Assembly: GCF_014191255.1 (NCBI RefSeq)
Contig: NZ_JACHWH010000001.1
Coordinates: 744,001 to 808,000, forward strand
Length of the DNA: 64,000 nt
Direction: 5' to 3'
Source: Amycolatopsis bartoniae
Lineage (GTDB): Bacteria > Actinomycetota > Actinomycetes > Mycobacteriales > Pseudonocardiaceae
The notes beneath the pieces are model-generated. The model was not told the origin of the DNA and ran no database searches. It worked only from the letters and a program-made list of their open reading frames with translations. The translations under genes and the position numbers were made by a program. Position 1 is the stretch's first letter. Each line of letters starts with the position of its first letter. Below, one piece after another: positions 51,196 through 64,000 of the stretch.

Positions 51196-51411
51196 GTGAC
51201 GAACCCCTTCGACGACGACAGCGGCCGCTTCTACGCCCTGGTCAACGACGAGGGCCAGTACTCCCTGTGGCCCACGTTCGCCGAGGTCCCGTCGGGCTGG
51301 ACCGTCGTGTTCGGCGAGGACACCCGGCAGGCGTGCCTCGACCACATCGAGGCGAACTGGACGGACATGCGGCCGCTGAGCCTGGTCCGGGCGATGGATG
51401 CCGAGTCCTGA
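51196..51411 (+). CDS. MbtH-like protein
   Basis: 71 residues, standard length. [62 protein letters not shown] contains the NxxxQxSLWP and GW...WTDMRP signature of MbtH chaperones that stabilise and activate A domains. GTG 51196 behind GGGAGG. Directly before the first NRPS, 2 bp between stop and start; it probably serves several of the cluster's A domains. Confidence 0.97.
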   Translation: MTNPFDDDSGRFYALVNDEGQYSLWPTFAEVPSGWTVVFGEDTRQACLDHIEANWTDMRPLSLVRAMDAES

Positions 51412-51413
51412 CG

Positions 51414-58348
<6,935 letters not shown>

Positions 58349-58352
<4 letters not shown>

Positions 58353-61300
58353 TCGAGGACATCCTGCCGCTTTCCCCGCTCCAGCAGGGAATGCTGTTCC
58401 ACGCGTTGTTCGACGCCGGAGCCGAGGACGTCTACACCGTCCAGTTCGTGCTGGGCCTCGAAGGCGCCGTGGACGGGAAGCGCTTACAAACGGCGGCGGA
58501 ACGCGTGCTGGCGCGGCACGCGAACCTGCGGGCCGCCTTCGTACACGAGGAAGTCGACGATCCGGTGCAGGTGGTGCTGGACGAGGTCGAGCTGCCGTGG
58601 GCGGAGTCCGACGGGGACCTCGACGGCGTGCTCGCGCGCGACCGCGCCGCCCGGTTCGACCTGTCCGAGCCGCCGCTGCTGCGGATGACGCTGGTGAAGC
58701 TGGGGGAGACCGACTTCCGGCTCGTGTTGACCAATCACCACATCCTGCTCGACGGCTGGTCCCTGCCGTTGCTGATCGGCGAGCTGCTCGCGTTGTACGG
58801 CGGCACCGAGCCGCCCCGCCCGCGCCCGTACCGGGACTACCTGTCGTGGCTGTCCACAAGGGACGTTGCCGCCTCCACCGACGCATGGCTGCGTGAACTC
58901 GACGGTGCCGAGCCCACGTTGCTCGCGCCGCAGGCTTCCCGCGTGCCGACGCGTCCGGGGAAGCTCCGCATCGACCTGCCCGCCGAGCGGCTCTACGCCC
59001 GCGCCCGCGAACAGGGGCTGACGGTGAACACCGTGGTGCAGGCGCTGTGGGGGCAGGTGCTCGGGCGCCTGACCGGCCGCGAGGACGTGGTGTTCGGCGC
59101 GACGGTTTCCGGACGCCCGGCGGACCTGCCGGGTGTGGACTCGATGATCGGGCTGTTCATCAACACCGTGCCCGTGCGCGTGCGGACCGAGGAGCCGTTG
59201 TCCGCGTTGCAAGCCGCGCAGTCCGGGCTGCTCGACCACCAGTACCTCGGGCTCACCGAGATCCAGCGCGCCGCGGGCGGGGGAGACCTGTTCGACACGC
59301 TCGTCGTGTTCGAGAACTACCCGATCGACTCGGCCGCCGTCGGCGAGAGCGAGCGGCACGCGGGCCTGCGAATCACGCAGGTCGACGTCGACGACGCCAC
59401 GCACTATCCGCTGACGCTGGCGGTCGCGGCCGAGGAAGCGCTTTCCGTCACCTTCGAGTACCGGCCGGACGTGTTCGACCGGGCGTGGATCGAGTCGGTC
59501 GCGAGCTACTTCACCCGTGCCGCCGAAGCCTTCGCCGAGGGCTGTCCGCTCGACCTGCTGTCCTCGGCCGAAAAGCAGCAGCTGGCGGACTTCGGCACCG
59601 GCAAACGGCTCGACGTGCCCGCGCGGACGATGTCCGAGGTCTTCGAGGAGCAGGCCCGCCGCACGCCCGACGCGACCGCGATCGTCGACGGGCACCGCAC
59701 GCTGACCTTCGTCCAGGTCAACCGGCGTGCGAACCACGTCGCCCGGCTACTCGTGGCCGAGGGCGCCGGGCCGGAACGGATCGTCGCGCTCAAGCTGCCC
59801 GCGGGCGCGGACATGATCATCGCGTTGCTCGCGGTGTTCAAGGCCGGTGCCGCGTACCTGCCGCTGGACCCGGACTGGCCCGCGGCGCGGCTCGACGTCA
59901 TGCTGGCCGACGCGCGGCCGGTCGCGGTGCTGACCGAGGTGCCGGAGGGCGAGGCCGCCGACCTGCCACCGCGCGCCCGGCCAGAACACCCGGCGTACGT
60001 CATCTACACCTCCGGCTCGACGGGCACCCCGAAGGCCGTCGTGGTGCCGCACCGGGCGATCACGAACCTGCTGGTCAGCCACCGCACCGACCTGTTCGAC
60101 CCGGCCCGCGAGCGCGTCGGGCGCCCGCTGCGGGTGGCACACGCCTGGCCGATGGCCTTCGACGCGTCGTGGCAGCCGATGCTGTGGCTGTTCGCCGGGC
60201 ACGAGCTGCACCTCGTGCCGCCGGACGTCCGCCGCGACGCCGATCTGCTGCGTACTTTCCTTGCCGGACACCGGATCGAGTTCGTCGAGCTGTCGCCGTC
60301 GCTGTTGGCGCAGGTGGCGACCGAGCCGTGGCGCGGCGAGCTCAAGGTGCTCGGCGTCGGCGGCGAAGCGGTGCCGGGGGAACTGTGGCGGATGCTGCGC
60401 GCGGAGACCGACCTCGCCGTCTACAACCTCTACGGCCCGACCGAGTGCACTGTGGACTCGGTGGCGACCAACTTTGCCGACAGCGACACGCCTTCGATTG
60501 GTTCGCCCGTGGGCAACGCCCGCGCGTACATCCTCGACCAGCGGCTGCGACCCTGCCCGGTCGGCGTGGAGGGTGAGCTGTACCTCGCCGGCGCCGGGCT
60601 CGCCCGCGGTTACCTCGGCCGCCCCGGCACGACCGCCGAGCGGTTCGTCGCCGACCCGTTCCACCCTGGCCGCATGTACCGCACCGGCGATGTCGCGCGC
60701 TGGACCGCCGACGGCCGGATCGAAAGCCTCGGGCGCGTCGACGACCAGGTCAAGATCCGCGGCTACCGCATCGAGCCCGGTGAGATCGAGGCCGTGCTCG
60801 CGCGGGAGGAGTGCGTGGAGCGGGTGGTCGTGGTGCCGCGCGAGGACACCCCGGGCGTGCGACGGCTGGTCGCCTACGTCGTCCTGCGGCACGGTGGTGT
60901 CGAAGGGCTGCGGGAGCGCGTCGCGGCGAGCCTGCCCGACTACCTGGTGCCCGCCGCGGTCGTGGCTGTCGACAGCTTCCCGTTGACCCGCAACGACAAG
61001 CTCGACGTGAAAGCGCTTCCCGCGCCCGACTACCGAGGCACCACGCGCGCGCCCCGCACGGACACCGAGGTGCGGCTCGCGGAGCTGTTCGCCGAGGTCC
61101 TCGGGGTGCGGCAGGTCGGCGCGGACGACAGCTTCTTCGCGCTCGGCGGGGACAGCATCGTGTCGATGCGCCTGGTCAGCAAGGCCCGCGCGGCCGGTTT
61201 CGGTTTCAGCCCGCGAGACGTGTTCGAGCGCCGCACGGTCGCGGAACTCGCCCAGGTGGCCGGAGAGGCGAAGGCCGCCACGGACCCGGACGCCGGTATC

Positions 61301-62536
61301 GGCGAGGTGCCGCTGACCCCGATGCTGCACTGGCTGACCCGCAACAAACCGTACGACCGGCTCAGCCAGGCACGACTGCTGTGCACGCCCGCCGGGCTCG
61401 ACCTCGACCGGCTCACCGGCATGCTGCGGACACTGCTCGACCGGCACGACGTGCTTCGGTCCACTTTCGACAGGGCCTTGGTCGTGCACCCCCGCGGTGC
61501 CGAACCCGCCGTGCGCCGAGTCGAGCTGACCGATGTGGCGGCCCAGCTGCCGGACGTGCTGGAGGAGGAGCTGCGCGAGCTGTCCCCGGCGGACGGGAAG
61601 ATGGCTCGCTTCGTCTGGTTCGACCGGCCCGGCGGAGACGGGCGGCTGCTGATCCTGTTGCACCACCTGGTCGTTGACGGCGCATCTTGGGGCGTGCTGG
61701 TGCCGGAGCTGGCCGACCTGTGGGCCGGCCGCGAACTACCGCCTGTTGGCACGTCCTTCCGCGAGTGGGCGAAAGCGCTTCCCGAGGTGGCGCAAGCGAA
61801 GGCGCCCGAGCTGGACCTGTGGCGCGACATCCTGTCCGGCCCCGATCCCGTGTTGGGCAGGCGGCGGCTCGATCCGGCCGTCGACACCCGCTCGACCATG
61901 CGAGCCGAGCGGACGTTCCTCGACGCGGACCTCACGCGGGCGCTGCTCACGACCGTGCCCGAACGGCTCGGCGTGACGGTCAACGACGTGCTGCTCACCG
62001 CGTTCGCCCGCGCGGTCGCGCGCTGGCGCGGCGAGGAAGGCTCGGTGCTGATCGCGCTGGAGGGGCACGGCCGCGAGGAGCAGCTGGTGCCCGGCGCGGA
62101 CCTGTCCGGCACCGTCGGCTGGTTCACCGACGTGCACCCGGTCCGCATCGACCCCACCGACGTGCGGAAGGTGTCGCAGCAGCTCGCCCTGCCCGACAGC
62201 GGCCTGGGTTACGGCCTGCTGCGCTACCTCAACCCGGACACCGCGCCCGAGCTCGCGCGGCTGCCCGAACCGCAGGTCGAGTTCAACTACCTCGGCAGGC
62301 TCACGGTCGGCGAGACCGACGGCGAGCCGTGGTCCGGCGCGCCCGAGGTCGGCGCGATGGGTGGTGGCGTCGACGACGCCATGCCGGCGCCGTACTGCCT
62401 GGTGCTCAACGCGCTCGTCCGCGGCTCGGTGCTGGAGGCCGACTGGCAGTGGGCCGAGGGCGTCTTCCCGGGCGACCGCATCCACGACCTGTCGCGCGAG
62501 TGGTTCGCCGCGCTGAAGGAGATCTCCGATGAGTGA
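58349..62536 (+). CDS. NRPS, C-A-T-E (single epimerising module)
   Basis: 1395 residues. The C domain (LPLSPLQQGMLFHALFD; HHILLDG at ~130) is of the kind that follows epimerised donors. The A domain (~432-880; YTSGSTGTPKA) has the pocket I read as D-A-Q-E-G-G-L-V-D-K. I do not recognise this code. Glu at the 278 position would suit a basic or N-hydroxylated side chain such as Orn or Arg. T has GGDSIV at ~933. E has HHLVVDGASW at ~1104, EGHGRE, GTVGWFTDVHPV and EFNYLGRL. GTG 58349 is coupled to the upstream NRPS; the last 8 bp overlap the next NRPS start. Confidence 0.94.
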
Positions 62537-64000
62537 CCTGGCCGCCCGCAAGCGCGAGCTGTTGCGCCGCCGCCTCGCGCAGGCCGGGCTCGCGCGCACC
62601 GACCAGATCCCGAAGCGGGACCGCGAGGACGACCTGCCGCTGTCGTACGCGCAGTCGCGCATGTGGTTCCTGCAGCAGCTCGAACCGGACAGCCCGGCGT
62701 ACAACGTGTGCCTGGCGATCAGCCTGCGCGGCGACCTCGATACCGCGGCGTTGCAGCGCTCCTTCCAGCGGCTTGTCGACCGGCACGAGGTCCTGCGCAC
62801 CCGTTACGTGCCCGGGCCGGACGGCGAGCCGCGGCAGGTGGTCGACCGGTTCGCCGTCGTGCGGATGCCGGAGTCGGACCTGCGGGGCCTGCCCGAGGAC
62901 GAACGCGACCGGACGGTGGAAGCGCTTTCCCGGGAGGAGTCGGCGCACGCCTTCGACCTCGAACGCGAGCACTCGCTGCGGTTGCGGCTGCTGCGCCGCG
63001 CGGACGACGACCACGTACTCGTGCTGACCGTGCACCACATCGCGTGGGACGGCTTCACCTTCAACGCGCTGTCGCACGAGATCAGCGCGCTCTACCGCGA
63101 GGACACCACCGGCCGCCCGGCCGCGCTGGAACCGTTGCCGGTGCAGTACGCGGACTTCGCGCTGTGGCAACGGAAGACGCTCACGGACGAACGGCTGTCC
63201 GGTGACCTCGACTACTGGCGCCGGGAACTCGACCCGATGCCCGAGCACCTGCCGCTACCAACGGACTTCCCCCGTGCGGCAACCCGGTCGAGCCGCGGCG
63301 ACCGTCGCTTTCGGACGTTCGACGTCGCGCTCACCGAACGTGCGACGGCGTTCGCCCAGTCCCGTGGCGTCACGCCGTTCATGGTCGTGTTCGCGGCCTA
63401 CGCGGCCCTGCTGCACCGCTACACCGGTGCCACCGACGTGCCGATCGGGTCGGCGTCGATGAACCGCGACGCGGGCGAGGTCGAGCGGCTCATCGGCAAC
63501 TTCGGCAACACCCTCGTGCTGCGGGCCGACCTCACCGGGAACCCGTCGTTCGCCGAGCTGGTGGCCCGCGTCCAGCGCGTGTGCACCGACGGCTACGCCC
63601 ACCAGGACCTGCCGTTCGACCTGCTCGTCGAGCGGCTGCGGCCGCCACGGGTGGCCGGGCGGTCGGTGTTGTTCGACGTGATGCTGCTGTTCCTGACCCA
63701 GGGGCTGCGGGGCTTCGACCTGCCCGGCGTGACCGCGAGCTGGGAGACGGTGCACAACGACACCACGCAGTTCGACCTCGCGCTGGAGGCGTTCCTGACC
63801 GACGGCCGGATGCGGATCGAGGCCACGTACTCGACCGACCTGTTCGCGCCCGCCACGGTGGACCGGTTCCTCGCACACCTGGAGTCGCTGCTGGAAAGCG
63901 CTCTCAACGCGCCGGAGCAGAGCATCTCTCAGCTGGAGTACCACTCGGCCGCGTTGCCCGCGGGCTCGGCGGTCGAGGTCCCCGAAACGACCCTGCCCGA
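62529..64000 (+). CDS. NRPS, N-terminal condensation domain; continues beyond window
   Basis: The first 490 residues are visible. MSDLAARKRELLRRRLAQAGL is a helical, docking-like leader. The C domain follows: LSYAQSRMWFLQQLEPDSPAYNV, VHHIAWDGFTF at ~168 (HHxxxDG), IGNFGNTLVLRADLTGNPSF and AHQDLPFDLLVERL. The sequence style is that of condensation domains accepting L-configured donors, although the preceding NRPS ends in an epimerase. The window ends just where the A domain should start (VPETTLP). ATG 62529 overlaps the upstream stop by 8 bp. Confidence 0.93.
   Translation, partial: MSDLAARKRELLRRRLAQAGLARTDQIPKRDREDDLPLSYAQSRMWFLQQLEPDSPAYNVCLAISLRGDLDTAALQRSFQRLVDRHEVLRTRYVPGPDGEPRQVVDRFAVVRMPESDLRGLPEDERDRTVEALSREESAHAFDLEREHSLRLRLLRRADDDHVLVLTVHHIAWDGFTFNALSHEISALYREDTTGRPAALEPLPVQYADFALWQRKTLTDERLSGDLDYWRRELDPMPEHLPLPTDFPRAATRSSRGDRRFRTFDVALTERATAFAQSRGVTPFMVVFAAYAALLHRYTGATDVPIGSASMNRDAGEVERLIGNFGNTLVLRADLTGNPSFAELVARVQRVCTDGYAHQDLPFDLLVERLRPPRVAGRSVLFDVMLLFLTQGLRGFDLPGVTASWETVHNDTTQFDLALEAFLTDGRMRIEATYSTDLFAPATVDRFLAHLESLLESALNAPEQSISQLEYHSAALPAGSAVEVPETTLP

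Overview
The window is high-GC actinobacterial DNA. GTG starts are frequent, 4-bp GTGA/ATGA start-stop overlaps recur, and regulator/enzyme pairs are divergent. The gene content (LigC/Prim-PolC ligase operon, F420 enzyme, IdeR/DmdR-type iron boxes, formyl-hydroxyornithine and salicylate siderophore genes) fits a Pseudonocardiaceae-like bacterium such as Amycolatopsis or Lentzea. The species assignment is inference.

Region 1 (1-11382, minus strand) is one tightly overlapping operon that looks like a surface or secreted glycan locus. In transcription order it encodes a Gfo/Idh/MocA sugar dehydrogenase, an NDP-sugar epimerase, a metallo-beta-lactamase-fold/Rieske protein resembling CMP-sialate hydroxylase, a large secreted protein with three DUF4082 repeats, a glycosyltransferase, a DegT-type aminotransferase, an unrecognised 307-residue protein and a second glycosyltransferase cut by the window edge.

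Region 2 (11493-19072) holds housekeeping and small regulated modules: an F420-dependent LLM oxidoreductase, HtpX protease, two TetR regulators each with nearby paired palindromic operators, a CGNR-type regulator with a 19-bp palindrome before an MFS gene, and tRNA-Tyr.

Region 3 (19194-22475) is yajQ, whose 3' end is the apparent attachment site of a decayed integrative element. The element has flanking imperfect direct repeats, a frameshifted integrase, strong hairpins, a 50-bp inverted repeat, and one intact, conspicuously AT-richer gene with PD-(D/E)XK nuclease features.

Region 4 (22476-40879) is mixed. It holds secreted hydrolases (sialidase-like, lipase, carboxylesterase, GH3 glycosidase), RmlA, TetR/esterase pairs, a VOC gene with an apparent internal deletion, envelope proteins (two MscS-like proteins, a YihY/BrkB protein), and a LigC/Prim-PolC/methyltransferase operon.

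Region 5 (40852-64000) is a mixed-ligand siderophore cluster. A formyltransferase and an ornithine N5-monooxygenase would make N5-formyl-N5-hydroxyornithine. A salicylate synthase and a salicyl-AMP ligase would supply the aryl cap. Two FecCD permeases and an EntS-like exporter would move the product. An MbtH protein precedes at least three NRPS proteins, laid out C-A(Ser)-T-C-A(formyl-hydroxy-Orn)-T-E, C-A-T-E, and C (running off the end). Three iron-box-like sequences sit at the promoters. The set resembles amychelin-type siderophores; an aryl carrier protein and a thioesterase are not in the window.
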